The translations under genes and the position numbers were made by a program. Shown here piece by piece: positions 34,427-46,300 of a DNA stretch of 64,000 nt; the stretch's first letter is position 1; each line of letters starts with the position of its first letter. The stretch spans positions 124,001 to 188,000 of the forward strand of contig NW_026516241.1 in the NCBI RefSeq assembly GCF_025602895.1, read 5' to 3'. A model generated the notes under the pieces. That model was not told where the DNA came from. It saw nothing but the letters and a program-made list of their open reading frames with translations, and did no database searches. Source of the DNA: Polychytrium aggregatum (Eukaryota; Chytridiomycota; Chytridiomycetes; Polychytriales).

Positions 34427-36799
34427 ATGCCTCCGAAGCGTAAGGGTACCGGTGATGGCCAGCCTCGGCCACCCAGGCCCAAGAAAGCCAAGTCACAGTC
34501 GGAGCCTGTCTCTGGTTCGTCTTCTGATCCCACGCATGCTTGTTTCTCTGTTGCTCCGTCGCTCACCACCACTGCTTCTGCAGATCCAATGGATGTCGAT
34601 CCCACCGAGCCTGGTCCATCTACTTCCTCGAGTACCGGCAAGCGATGTCGCCAGTGCGATGGCACCGATCACGAACGTTGCAACACCAACAAGTGTCCCA
34701 AATACCGGCCCCTCAAGAGTTCTGTCGTCCCTCTCGTGGATGGAAGGTCATCCGCCCCTCAGTTCAGCTGCTTCAAGCAGACGATGGATGGCTGTTGTCT
34801 CAATCCCGCTCTCCGCGACAAGATCCAGGCCACCGTCGAGGCCATGACCCAGATCCAGTTCGAGGCATCCAGGCTGCTCAACCTGCACATCCTCCGGTGC
34901 ATCGAGCAGGATCTTCCCGTCCCCGTCATCTCCAAGGCCACCCCTGCTTTCGTTCGCCAATGCTTCACGATTGTCGAGGCCGGTGCCCTCTCCCCGACCG
35001 GGGACAATGAGAAATACAACGAGCATCTGGTCGCTTCCTTTCGCGGCTACCAGACCTCTCGGCACGCAGACCTGCCTCCGGCCCCTCGTCTGCCTGATGG
35101 TGCTCACAGTCAGCTTCTCACACTGGCTGTCAATGCCTATGCCACCAACTGCACCACCCACCTCGACCTGGCCTACTGGCGACTCCTTCGTCGCTTCTGC
35201 GCTACCGTCTTCCCAGCCAACAAGCACAAGCACGAAGCCATCGAGGCCTGTCTCGAGCTCTTCGAGAAACCAGGGCAGACTCCACCCAAGGCCGATCTCG
35301 AGTTCCTCTATCCAGACTTTGGCCACGTCCTGGACGAGTTTCGGTACAGCAACGACCAGGACCGCTTCCGGGCCCTCCATCGCCTCTCACACCATGTGAG
35401 AATCCTCGCCCGAGACAAGATGGTCGACAATGTCCACAAGTGGATCGACTGTGACATGCCCGCCCTCCGAGTCACCGAGCTGCAGCGCCAGGCCAAGCTG
35501 GACAAGCTCACTACCCAAGGCATTCCCTCCGACGACAAGAGGTTCACCACGGCCAAGTCTGAGCTCGGCACCACCAAGTCCAAGATCAACAAGCTGGCCG
35601 CCAGGATCAACTGGGCACTCAAGCAGCTCGCCGTCGACACTCCTCCGGCCGTGTGCACGATGGTCCCTCTGTGCACTGCCACGGCCAAGTATGTCAAGAT
35701 CGACACCGTCACTCTCTGGCAACTCCTTGACACCGAACATCGTCTTGGACTCACCAGGGACATGCTCAAGGAAGAAGGTGAGGACGGTATCAACAACCAG
35801 GATCGTCTCTGGCGCAGTTGCTTCAAGCTGCGTAGTTCCCTCTTCCGTGACCGGGATATCAATCACAAACTGTTCAACTACGAGATCAGTACCGATGGAA
35901 TTGGATGCACCATCGGTCTCGTCAAGTTTCTGCCTCGAACCGATCACACCGAGACCATCGAGCCTCCTCCGACTGCCGAGCAGCGTATCCAGGCCCACAT
36001 CGGCGACCCAGACCCCGATCGCACCACTTGGATTGGCATCGATCCTGGAGTCGGCTCCATCTTCACGGCGATCATCCAAGCACCGGGCCACCAAGACGAG
36101 GTGGTCTCATTCTCCAATGGCCACTACCAGCACATGTGTGGCCATACGTCCAACACCAAGTGGCACAACACCATGAAGTATCGACTCAGCATCGAGACCT
36201 GGATATCGACCACTCCCTCGCCCAAGGTGTCGTCCTCGGAGGCCTTCAAAGTCCATCTCACCCATGTCCTGCGACCGGAGCTTCGAGTGCAGCTCGACTT
36301 CCACCTTGGCAAGAAGGCCCGTCACCATCGCTTCACGGGCCACAGGAGACGCCAAGTGGCCGTCGACAGGATGTGCAAGGCCGTCCTGAAGCACGCCCCG
36401 ATACGGACCGATGTGGTGATCGCCTTTGGCAATGCGTCATGGCGACAGGGCAAGGGCTATGCATCCAGCCCTCGGAGGCAGCGATTTGCTCGGTACTTTG
36501 AGCAGTTCGAGCACCACCGACGCCGTCCCAATCACCATCATGGAAGCGTCAGGGTGGCCTCGACGAACGAGTTCAACACCTCACAGGTGTGCACCAAGTG
36601 CCTGGAGCCAGTTCGGTTGGAAGGACTCGATGCGCCCAGTGTTGCGAATTCCCACTTTGTCAGGAGCTGCAAGAATCCCAGCTGCCGGACAGTGTGGAAT
36701 CGCGACGTCAATGCGGCGCGCAACATGATCGCAGTGTGCAGGTCGATTGTGGAGATCGAAGAGCGACCGGCGGTCTTCACTCGGAGGCTGCCAAAGTGA
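34427..36799 (+). CDS. Fanzor RNA-guided endonuclease (TnpB-like)
   Basis: An uninterrupted 790-aa frame without introns. The first ~30 residues hold two basic clusters (PPKRK and PRPKKAK) that look like nuclear localisation signals. A zinc-knuckle-like set follows (C74, C77, H82, C85, C90). The C-terminal half is a RuvC nuclease: D539 in GIDPGVGS and D760 in NRDVNAARN. The usual RuvC-II Glu position reads AFGN (666-669), while E715 sits in TNEFNTSQVC just before the zinc ribbon C722-C725-C748-C753. That relocated Glu is the hallmark described for Fanzors. Known Fanzors cut DNA guided by an RNA encoded at the 3' end of the gene. The protein is longer than most characterised examples. All catalytic residues are present, so activity is plausible. 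Confidence 0.92.
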   Translation: MPPKRKGTGDGQPRPPRPKKAKSQSEPVSGSSSDPTHACFSVAPSLTTTASADPMDVDPTEPGPSTSSSTGKRCRQCDGTDHERCNTNKCPKYRPLKSSVVPLVDGRSSAPQFSCFKQTMDGCCLNPALRDKIQATVEAMTQIQFEASRLLNLHILRCIEQDLPVPVISKATPAFVRQCFTIVEAGALSPTGDNEKYNEHLVASFRGYQTSRHADLPPAPRLPDGAHSQLLTLAVNAYATNCTTHLDLAYWRLLRRFCATVFPANKHKHEAIEACLELFEKPGQTPPKADLEFLYPDFGHVLDEFRYSNDQDRFRALHRLSHHVRILARDKMVDNVHKWIDCDMPALRVTELQRQAKLDKLTTQGIPSDDKRFTTAKSELGTTKSKINKLAARINWALKQLAVDTPPAVCTMVPLCTATAKYVKIDTVTLWQLLDTEHRLGLTRDMLKEEGEDGINNQDRLWRSCFKLRSSLFRDRDINHKLFNYEISTDGIGCTIGLVKFLPRTDHTETIEPPPTAEQRIQAHIGDPDPDRTTWIGIDPGVGSIFTAIIQAPGHQDEVVSFSNGHYQHMCGHTSNTKWHNTMKYRLSIETWISTTPSPKVSSSEAFKVHLTHVLRPELRVQLDFHLGKKARHHRFTGHRRRQVAVDRMCKAVLKHAPIRTDVVIAFGNASWRQGKGYASSPRRQRFARYFEQFEHHRRRPNHHHGSVRVASTNEFNTSQVCTKCLEPVRLEGLDAPSVANSHFVRSCKNPSCRTVWNRDVNAARNMIAVCRSIVEIEERPAVFTRRLPK

Positions 36800-36898
36800 T
36801 CTGTTTTATTTCTTGTGGCTTTGCTTGACGCAAGCACAGCACATACTACATGTTCATGGAAACGGCTATATTGTCCCGTTTTTTTTCTGAATAAAGTG
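36688..36898 (+). ncRNA. Putative guide-RNA (omega RNA) scaffold region at the right end
   Basis: In TnpB and Fanzor systems the scaffold RNA comes from the 3' end of the nuclease gene and the transposon end, with the guide read from the adjacent flank. Here the last 211 bp (ORF 3' end, stop and 99 bp to the right end) are also what the 308-bp copy retained at about 98% identity. A perfect 6-bp hairpin with an ACG loop lies at 36822-36836. The guide of this copy would be the flank starting TAGCCAGAAC. Boundaries and structure are inferred; no transcript evidence is available. Confidence 0.5.
36872..36898 (-). repeat. Right terminal inverted repeat
   Basis: 27 bp, read inward as CACTTTATTC then an A-run and CGGGACA. 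An AATAAA (36890-36895) lies within it and could serve as polyadenylation signal for the Fanzor transcript. Confidence 0.8.
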
Positions 36899-37700
36899 TA
36901 GCCAGAACGTGCGCGGATCTGTCTGGTCCGTTTCTTCCATCGATGGAAGAATCGCAGTCCGTCCCACGGCGACAATGGCCTGGCAGGGCGGTCTCGCTGC
37001 TGCCGAAGCAGTTCTTGTGTGGCCGTGGTGCTGCTGCTGGTGGGCTTGCCGGCGACGGGCCTGCGCTCTGCAAGGCTGACGGTGCTGGTGCCCGAATGCC
37101 ATCCCGAAGGCCAGCCTGAATGTCACCCCGAATGCCAGCTTGAATGCCAGCTTGAATCGCCGCCTCGGGCTGCTGAGGAATCGCCTGATGGCCTGGCGGG
37201 CTGCTGGCCCATGCCTCCCCGATCAGGCAATGGGCTGGAAGCCAGCAAGCGAATGGGTGGTATACAACAGGCCGCTGGACGGAAGGTTTTGGCTGAGCGT
37301 GTCCGCAGCCTTGCCTGCGCGGCATCCTTCGAGAACGATGGGCCAGCAAGGGTTCCTTCCAGGCCGCGATTCCACGCAAAGGCCCGGCCAGATGGTGGCT
37401 GGCTGCAGCACATCGCTGTCTTGTGTCACACGACAGCCCTCTGGGATCGATGTGATCTCGGATGTACCTCAGATTGTCCTGCTCCGGCCTGCTCCGGCCT
37501 GCTCGACTCTCCGCGAGGAGCGGAGGGGACAGAGATGCGCCCTCAAACCAAGGCACTGCTGGCTGGCGGCGGCTGCTTTTACTCTGCATTTACTCTGCAT
37601 TTACTGCATGCACAAGGCTATCCTTTTTCAGGGTGAGTGCGCCCCGTCGCTGTCGATGGGTGCCGTTCGCCATATATTCTCTCGAGGATGCTGTGGAATC
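36899..37700. other. Intergenic with short imperfect repeats
   Basis: Right flank of the Fanzor element. An imperfect 12-bp repeat of the type gaatgccagctt lies at about 37096-37160. No gene is recognised. Confidence 0.4.
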
Positions 37701-40700
37701 TCAGTTTCGTATGGTCCTTGCCCCAGAGACACCACGGGCAGGTGGTTTCTGCTGACCACTCATGATGGCCGCCACGACAAGCCGACGCCGCCATTCAAAG
37801 AAAATGGCGACAATTCCGGGCAGCAGCAGCAGAATGACGGTGACGGCAGAGAGGTTCCAGCCTGGATTGACCGTTACCAGATAGTCTATGAACGTGATGG
37901 TAAGCAAAGTAACGAGTGCGAGGTGGCGCAGAATGTTGGCGTGGGGTCGCTTCAGGGTATCGACGCTGGAGTGGACCGTGCCACTCATCGCCAGCACGAT
38001 GATCATAGACTTGGCCGGGACCTCGGCACTAAAGCCGCTGTATCGCACTGAGAAGACGGTGATTGCTGTGATCGACAAGTGCTCGAGAGGAAACGATCTT
38101 TGGAGAAGCGACAGAGGTCTGTCAGCAGGAGCACATGACACCGCTCCAAGCCATTCTGATCACACGACATACTTACATCAATGGCTTCTTCCAGTCGTGG
38201 TTCTCCAAAGTTACAGATACCAGCACCGATTTCATCCGAAAAGTCCTGCTCTGACTCGCCTTTCGAAGCACAGTCCATGTCCAGACAGGATACAGAACGC
38301 CGAGCCCCAGGATGATAAAGCAGGACACTGCCGCCATCGGGATATGTTGTGCCGAGCCACATTGTATCGAGGGGTAGTACATAAGCGAGTATTCAGATAT
38401 GATGCTTTGGCAATTGACGAGCTGCAAGGCCAGGGTCAGAAGAGGAACATAGAATGCCCTGCAGAACACGATGGCTCCTGGGGAAGGGATGTATTCCCGC
38501 CAAGAACGCCAACGTTGGCGAGTTATTTTGAGTCAGCTTCGCTCGTTGCCAAGGCTCGATCCTGGTGCTGTATATACCACCGATGGACCACCTATGGCCG
38601 CAGACACGAAATTTACCTCGGGTAATGTGGTATCGGGCGCTTTGGGTGCACCGAAGCCATGCCGGTAGATTGTGCACTTGACTCTTGACAAAATGGCGAA
38701 TTGCAATCATCGAAAGCAGCGTCGCGGTGTATTCAAACCCTAGTGAAGTCAGCAAAGCGGATGGAATTGTATGAATTAGTCGGGCTATTGGGTTGGAGAA
38801 AGAGAGGGAGAGGGAGAGAGAGGGAGAGACCCAGATGCTGCAACGCAACCACTCACAGATAACAAACATCCATCCAATCTTGACGTATATCGATTCGAGA
38901 GCGTTCGCTTGGAACGGACACGGCAGTTCAGCATCGAAATCGTAAAATCCCCCAATGTCGAACTGAAAAGCCGCTCTGAACAGCCCCTGGACTGTGGCCG
39001 GGCTCGCCATTAACGCTGCGAGCTGCAAGACAGAGAGTTACAGCAAGTGGCATTTGTATGATTGTGTTTGCGGAGGACATCCGGATGCGCTGCACTCAAT
39101 GCTTGCATGTCACACCGCTCGACAAGATTGGTGCCTCTGACCTGATAAAACCACAGCTAGATTGATAGATGCGAGGAGAAGGGCCGCTGTCGTTAGCTCA
39201 CCGCGCGCCCATGCGTGACAGCCAAGGAACGACATCCCTGGCGGCTGACTCGAGCGTCGTGCCGATACTCTGTCATCGCACGTTGCTTTGCTGTGTTGCC
39301 TACCATCGATAGGAGGCTCTTGAAATACTTTGGTGGGCACACAAGTATCAACACTGAAACAAGTTCGCCAAAACACAAAAATAGAATCACCATGGCAGGG
39401 TTGCTTGAGGAGCACGGGATGCATCGCATACCCCACTGATAGGACAGCAAACGGTGTGTGTGAGACGCGAGAATTGATTCGGTGTCCATGATACAACCAT
39501 CACCGTTTTACTGTGGGTGCCGAAGCAGCGATCGCACAGCACCAACACAAAATACGAACGGAGATCATGCCGTACCATCGCATATCCTGGGCGACATTCC
39601 CGACATAGCAGTCCAGTTGTGGAGTTGCTGCAGGGATTGGTGGTGTTGCATCGGCCACTCTGAAATACATCACACGACTCAGTAACTCGCACTGATGCTT
39701 CCATTTTCAACAGCCGCAGGCCTGTAGCTGATTCGAAAAATAGAGTGTTGAACTCACCGGACAGCAGTCATAGTCGATCGGACATTGAATCATCTCTGGC
39801 AGAGCTAGGCTCGTGTTGTCATATCGCCAGTACCCTTGCTTTGTCCAGATACTTGATCTGCCGTCGCACTCGAGCCCCGGGATGCATGGCAGACAAGCGC
39901 TGTTGCCATTGATGTTGAAGGTACCCGGGGCACACACAACACAAATCATCAATCCGAGGCTATTGATACTTATTCCGCTTCCGGGAGAGCATGTGATGTC
40001 TGTGTCATTCAGAGCGAAATTATTGGTCACTGCAGCTTGTTGTGGTCTGCTTACCAGCAAGACCCGCCATGGGCTCGTGTTTGCCATGGTTCAAATCATG
40101 AGCAAGCGGCGCACCATTCCGCACTTGACACATCTGTATCGATGTCAGAGTGCTAAGCGGTTTGATGGCTAAGCCCCCAACAAACGGCATTTTAAGATGC
40201 TGATACATACTGCTCAAATAGTCATTGGGCGGGTACGGACTGGATCCAGGCCAGATCAAGCTATTATTGACGACCGTAAAGTTCCTTTCTGACGATGAAA
40301 ACGTCACGATGGGCACATAGACCCCGTTTTGAACATTGTAAAAAGTGAATGTTCCCATGGCATCACCATCATCTGGAGGGGAGAGTAAAACACAATAGTA
40401 AACACGGATCCAGCGTGAGTCTTTGGCGGTTCAATGCTCGTGACAGTCGCTGCGACGTTCACAAACCGTCGAAAGTAATGCGGCCCGTCTCAGTGTTCAT
40501 GTTTGGGAATGAAAACGTTTCTGGAATCTGGTAATATGGCGTAAGCTGATTTTGGATCAGGCTGGCCAGTGTCCAGTTGCTGTTTGATTTCAAGAGCTGC
40601 AGAGGGCATCAGTAAAGTGTGGCTCCTAGCGTCATCGATGGGTGGTCTGCAACACCAAGCACAACACCAAGCACAAGCACAAGCACTCACCCGATCAAAT

Positions 40701-42884
40701 CCATAGACGAGGAACTCGAGACAGTTCAGGGCCTCCCTGGCGGGTTCAAAGTGTGTTGTTTAGCTCGATGTTGACTGCAGAGCTGGAAGCGGCAGTCAGG
40801 AGGCATCTCACTCGAAAGTCAAATACCAGCCACCCTGGGTGCTATGGAATAGGGCAAATCTCCGACCTACATGGAGATGGTCAGCGCATAGTCCCCCAAG
40901 GCCGCGGTCGGATATCTGCTTCCGTATTCCAGGAGACATCGATAATGAGATATTGATGGCAGATCGCGGGATGGTGTCAGTGGATCGGGCTCAAGGTTCG
41001 GGAGGCAGGGAAGGGAGCAAAATCTGCATTCTTGCTTCCAAGGATGATCCAGCAGCAATCCATCGGCCTACTCTGTGGTGTTTGCATCTAGCCATTCGGA
41101 TCTGAAGAGCCGGTACTGAGCATACTGGGTGCGATTGTCGCCAAAGTAGTAATACTGAGCCGAGTACGGACGATTAGGATGAAGTCCGGGTGATGATATT
41201 TGGGTTCCAATCCAAATGAGATGTAAGGGAAGGTGATACATGCAGCCGCTCGGAGTGGCCATGGACAGATGCGGGTGCAAGCAATTATCATCGAGTCACA
41301 CTTTGGACATTTCTCACCATGAAGCCATCAAAGATCTTTGCAGCGGATGGCGCTATCGAGTTAAACTGCAGCGCAGCACCATCAGATCCGACCCAAGCAT
41401 AGTCGACCCCGAATATTCCGCTGTCGCTGAGACAAGCAGGTTTGTTGGCTGTCAGTATGGCGCCAGCTGTGAAGCGCTTCTGAATGGGAGGCAAAGCAGC
41501 CATGCTCACCGGATAGCAGGAACGAGGGTCAGCCAGTCCTCAAAGTATCCACCAAAGAAGAATATGGTTGCCCCAGAGTCTTTCAGCACCTGGGCGATGT
41601 TGCTGGCGGTGCTCGGAAGAGTGGTTGTGGCGTATGTCAGCTGCACAACAATATCGATGTTGGCAGCCGCACACTCTGTGGTCATGCTGCTTTGTACTTC
41701 CAGAGCACCATGTGTTTGCCGAGCCGCAGGCGAGCCATTGACCAAGCGCCGTGATTTGTGCATCGGGTCGCCGAGCCGGGTCGCCGAGTCAACATGCAAG
41801 GACGAAGGCATCGAAATGATTCGCATCAGTTCGCCATGATCTACATCGATCCTTGTGCGCCTAGAAGGCATACGAAAGGCGGCGAGTCATCGAAACGGCT
41901 CATCGAAACGGCTCATCCAAACGGCTCATCCGAGCGACCGGTCAGGAGAACGTTGGTGTGCCCGCACAAAGATACAACTGTAGAGCAAGACCACATCGCA
42001 TCTTTAACTGTCGATACCAACACGAGCTGCCATAGTCGTCATTTACGGTCTTGATGATCAAGATTTTCAATGTGGGTGAGTGGACACAATTAGTACTTGG
42101 GCCGGGTGGCAAGAGGGACACCGCTGGTATCGGTAGCATCACCCAGGCTGCAAGGCGCGCATTGCATCAAATCTCACCAGGGTTGCGATCCGTCTCCAGC
42201 CCTGGAGCTGGAAGAAAGCAATGGCGGCGCGCACGCCGTACATGTCCGGGGAAACGGTTCTGAAAAAGTTTGGATAGACTTGCTTGTCGCTCAGGACATT
42301 ACTAGTCGCACAACAGGAGCACATCGGCAGCTGGAACCCAGAGTCGGCCACGGCAGCCACAGTGGCAAGGTAACTGAAATCCGGGCCGATGAAAGCATTG
42401 GCTGAGTTTGTGGCGCCATAGTGCATCACCGGCACGATTGATCCCTGCGCTTCAGCTGATATGTTTTCGTAGTGGATGTTGAATAGCGCGCCTGGCAAGA
42501 GCGTCGGGTCGATATCGTTGTTCCACTGGTCGGCCTTGAACTTGAGGACTTCATACATGGACTCGCACCTGGTGTCGGACGCGACCAGAGAGGGCTGGCT
42601 CGGTTATGGCGAAAGCGACATGGACGAAACGCGGCCCACGCATCCAATGCCTCCAGATCCGACTGGCAATTGCTCTGGAAGAGGACGGCGGGGATTGGTA
42701 GTTCAGCCCGCGGTCCGCGGTGGGCTGCATGCCCTCCAACCTACCATATTTCCGCGTCGGCACTGGAGCATAGGAATATCAGATTGAGCAGCGCCGTTCG
42801 GGATGGGACGGCGGCACGAGCGACGGCGACGGCTGAGATGCTTCCGGCGATTGCCGCGAGGGACTGAATTATGGAGAGCCTCAT
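37701..42884 (-). CDS. Receptor-like membrane protein: ANF-type ectodomain, Cys-rich region, multi-TM domain
   Basis: A multi-exon minus-strand gene; exon limits are only partly resolved. The start is taken at 42884, where a hydrophobic Ala/Ile-rich signal peptide begins. Clear ectodomain blocks follow at 42139-42558 (GPDFSYLATVAAVADSG, FFRTVSPDMYGVRAAI), 41515-41700, 41300-41450, 41068-41230 and 40020-40600 (TGRITFDG). Together they resemble a type I periplasmic-binding/ANF receptor fold as in class C GPCRs. A Cys-rich segment lies at 39700-39990 and 39560-39690 (LLCRECRPGY). From ~39480 to 37701 there are at least seven hydrophobic segments, then a basic cytosolic end. It likely senses a small extracellular ligand. 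Whether it is a GPCR or another multi-TM receptor cannot be decided. Confidence 0.6.
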
Positions 42885-43082
42885 TTGTTCGTGTGGAGCA
42901 GCGCGATGATGGCGGCCTCAGACACGTTGTGGGATGGTTGTCGGAATGAGCGAGAGGGGCAAAGGAATGGACAACGACACCAAGGGGCATTGTAGATGCA
43001 AACCCGCGCCAATCATCTGGCTGAGCCAGGCCGGGCTCATGGGGCGGCCCAGAGGAACCTCGTGGCAGTGCTGTGGCACGGT

Positions 43083-43116
43083 GCCCCAGCCCCAGCCCCA
43101 GCCCCAGCCCCAGCCC
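43083..43116. repeat. (CCCCAG)n microsatellite
   Basis: Between five and six tandem copies of ccccag, immediately before the telomere-like array. Confidence 0.9.
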
Positions 43117-43124
43117 TAGCGTGA

Positions 43125-43166
43125 CCTAACCTAACCTGCCTAACCTAACCTAACCTAACCTAACCC
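43125..43166. repeat. Telomere-like (CCTAA)n array
   Basis: Seven CCTAA units (TTAGG on the other strand), interrupted once by CCTG, about 230 bp upstream of the start codon of the first TRF-like gene. It is too short and internal to be a telomere end. It may be a binding site for telobox proteins. Confidence 0.85.
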
Positions 43167-43395
43167 ATCCCGCCTCCCTGCTCTGCCAACTCTGCCCTGG
43201 TTTGTCCTCCCCAGATCAGCGCTCGCCGTCGCTCGCGACCTTTTGTCCTTTGAGCCAGCTGCCCCACCGTCATCCGGTGGTCCTCCTCTGCTCCAGCACC
43301 TGTCCTCCTGCTCTTTCGCCGCACCTCTCGCAAAGACACCCAGGTCGCTCTGCCACTGAGCATCCCGCCCCGCTTCTGTCACCTCCCTCTGCTTG

Positions 43396-46300
43396 ATGAT
43401 GGGCAGCCGCAGCAAGCAGCCTCGAGTCCTCGGGCCTGACGACGCCCTGCCCAACCTTTCCTCCGAAGCTTCCTCCCAACCTCATCCAGAGCACCCGCTC
43501 GCCAAGAGCCCTGCCTTCTCATCGCAAGGCACCCCCGCTGCCTCGCACCCACAGCCTGCGCCTGTGTTTTCCGTGCCTTCTGCCACCCCGGTCCGACCCC
43601 GGAACCCCCTCGTGGACCAGCGTCTGGTTTCGTCCGTGCCTGTAAAGCCATATCGACCCCCGTCGCCGGCCGGGCATCGCCAGAGGAGCCAGTCCCTGAC
43701 CAGCGCCAGGCTCCAGCATCATATTGCCGAGCATGAAGGCCCCATCCCACCCCCGTTCGCCCCCTCGGTTGCCAGCTCCTCGACTCAGTCCAAGCGCCGA
43801 GCCTTGATGGCAAAATCGCGACACCTCAGCTCCGCCGTCACCTATTCCTTTGGGGAGGTGGACAACTCCCAGCTCCAAACCCTCTATGAAGGCGTGATCC
43901 GCGACGATCTGGATGCGAGATCGTCTCTGATTCTGCGCTGCTGCCTCACTCCGGCCGATGTTCCCTTGCCTGGGCACGACATTGAAACGCTGCCGACCCT
44001 GCTCCAGGATTTTATGAATGGTATGTCGTTGCCCCACCCAGGATAGCAGTTGCTTCCCCCCACCAAAGATTGTCTGTGGAGGTGCTACTGTGACTGTAGA
44101 GTGTCGACGATATTTTCTCCATATCTGGTTCGAGATCGGGCTCGTCGCCTGCCAGTCGCTGTTTGATCCGATGCCAAAGCTCACGGCCCATCCGCCCCAG
44201 CACCCCAGCACCCCAGCACCCCAGCCGCCAATGCTGCTGTATCCTTCTAACCCAACTTCTCGCCTTCTTTTTGTTTTTTTCCGGTTTCGCCGTGTCTCCA
44301 AAGACAAGAATGTCCATGCCTACTTTCGCGGCAGGAGTCCTCTGACCAAGGACAGCGTCTTTGTCCAACAGATCCTGCTCGCGTCTCTGATTTCATACAT
44401 CTTTGACCCTTCCGATTTCTATCCCGAAGAGCATCGCTTTCCGCCCGCTGAGGAAGATCTTGTCAAGAAGACCAAGTATATGGAGATCGGTCTGCGAATT
44501 GTCGGCGAGCGCTTTGCTCCTAACGGCTTGCCGCTCGATGCCGCGTGGCTGGTCTTTTATCGCGATCTGAAGATCCAGGTGCGTGCAGTGGGGATGTTCT
44601 CTCACCTGGAACGGCTAGCGGCGACCGTCATCGCTGATCGAACAAGGATTCGCGAGCTGACCTTCTGGACGCGATGCTCCGTCCCGCAATCGCTTAGATC
44701 TTTGTCCACAAGCTGCTCTACGAGTACCGCGACGACGCAACTTTGGCAGAGCGAGGCGTGATGACCCTGTTCAACCACCGCCTCGAACCCGTCAATCTGG
44801 ACTCGGAAGACCTGGAACCCGAGCTCCGCGACACCCTGCGGCTTTACAACAAGACCTTCCAGAACGAGGTAGCCTTGCATGCGATTGGCTCAACGGAGCA
44901 CCAATGGTGCCGCCTGGGACTGCAGCATCGCTCGCCCAGCTCGGCGGATGCCCAAGCCTCTGCCGGCTGCTTTGCTTTTTGCTGCCGCTCTGCCTTGAAG
45001 ATCGGTGTCTGTTTGAGACGCCCACCGCCGCGGACGAGTCCTGTTTACCCACACCCTCCTTCCCACCACAGGTGCTCAATCCCAGCGCCCGATCATTCAT
45101 CGCCGATAACCACTCTTATCGCGAGTTTGTTCGAAAAGGCATTGACTACCTCAAGAACGTGTATCGTCACATTATTGCCTCGCGAGCATCGCACCCCGCC
45201 TCTGCGAGCCAGAGCCACAGTGCAAAGCATGCCCTCGCGTTCACGTCTCACACAAGCACCACCGACTCGGGCGCCGCTCCCCGACTCCACGCTGCCGACG
45301 GTGCCAACCCTTTCATGCCGTTGTTTGACGATGTGGCGTATTCTCACCGCCAGAACGGCTCCAAGTCTGCATCTCGATCTGTGCCGCTGGATGAACAGAT
45401 CGGAGAAGATCGCTCTCACGACGGACGGCTGAAAGAGCGGCTGAATCGAGCTGCCGAGCACCGTGATCGAAACGATAAACTGATGATGGATCTCAGGGCC
45501 GCTCAGAAGGCGTCCGAGTATGTGTCGATCTGCATAGAGTGCGCACTGTGCTTCATTCCGCCATGTTGAGGGTGCATGCTCGGCTGAGTCTACGCATTTG
45601 GATACTCAAACGAACTGTTCTTGACTCTTCATTGCTGCGGCAGCGACAATGTCGACGACCCTCTGCCGCGACACATGGACATCCTGGAGCGAGCCTTCCC
45701 CAAGCAGATGTCGATCTCGACCAAGTCGCCAAAGGATACGGTATCGAACTCTGCAAAGAGGCCGCTCGAGGAGAAGCCTGTGGTGCGTTTTCAAGAGGCC
45801 ATAACCGGGGCAGAGGACGATGCCGACGACGACTACGATGACTATGCCGACGATTACGACGACGGCGACGAATATGCCGACGAAAACAGAGGAGATGTGG
45901 GTAACAACGGCAGCGCCTCCGCTTCAGCTGGCCTATGCGTCCGACGCCTGCCTCCTTCATTCGTGAAGCCTGCTGATGGATCGTCTACCCATTCCCAGTT
46001 TGGCCAGACGACTTACGCTCTCAAACGCAAGGGCCACGAAGATGACGCCGACGAGTATCGCGAGTTTGTCTCCTTCAAGCGTCCCCGCGGCGAGACATTC
46101 CCGGGAGGCGCCGGAGTGCGCCGGCGGCTCAGGCCGCGCATTCCGTGGTCGATTGAGGAGACGCAATGTCTGGAGCAGGCACTTCACGAATATGGCGGCT
46201 CTTGGGTGCAGATCCTCCGAGCGTACGGCGAGAACGGATACACCAGCAACGCCTTGTCGCGACGATCCAACATCAATCTGAAGGACCGGGTCCGGGCCGT

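Larger units (their letters stand above)
33400..36898 (+). mobile_element. Tc1/mariner-type element carrying a Fanzor gene
   Basis: The 3499-bp unit is flanked on both sides by TA, the target duplication of Tc1/mariner elements. Its limits are fixed by comparison with the 308-bp copy at 63496-63803: identity begins and stops at the same bases in two unrelated flanks. The ends are imperfect inverted repeats sharing the inner core AAAAAACGGGACA. Inside are a broken IS630/Tc1-type transposase (33484-34134) and an intact Fanzor gene (34427-36799). Such Fanzor-transposase pairings are known for eukaryotic DNA transposons. With its own transposase broken, this copy should not move unless a transposase is supplied from elsewhere. 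Confidence 0.9.
42885..43395. other. Divergent promoter region with telomere-like repeats
   Basis: Separates the receptor gene (minus) from the first TRF-like gene (plus). It contains a CCCCAG array and a CCTAA array, listed separately. Confidence 0.5.

Noticed and set aside
33400-36898. Interpreting the element as an IS607- or IS200/605-type transposon
   Set aside because: The TA target duplication, inverted terminal repeats and DDE_3 transposase fit Tc1/mariner; no serine recombinase or TnpA is present.
43125-43166. Possible telomere end or chromosome fusion point
   Set aside because: Only seven units, internal, with normal genes on both sides and no head-to-head arrangement.
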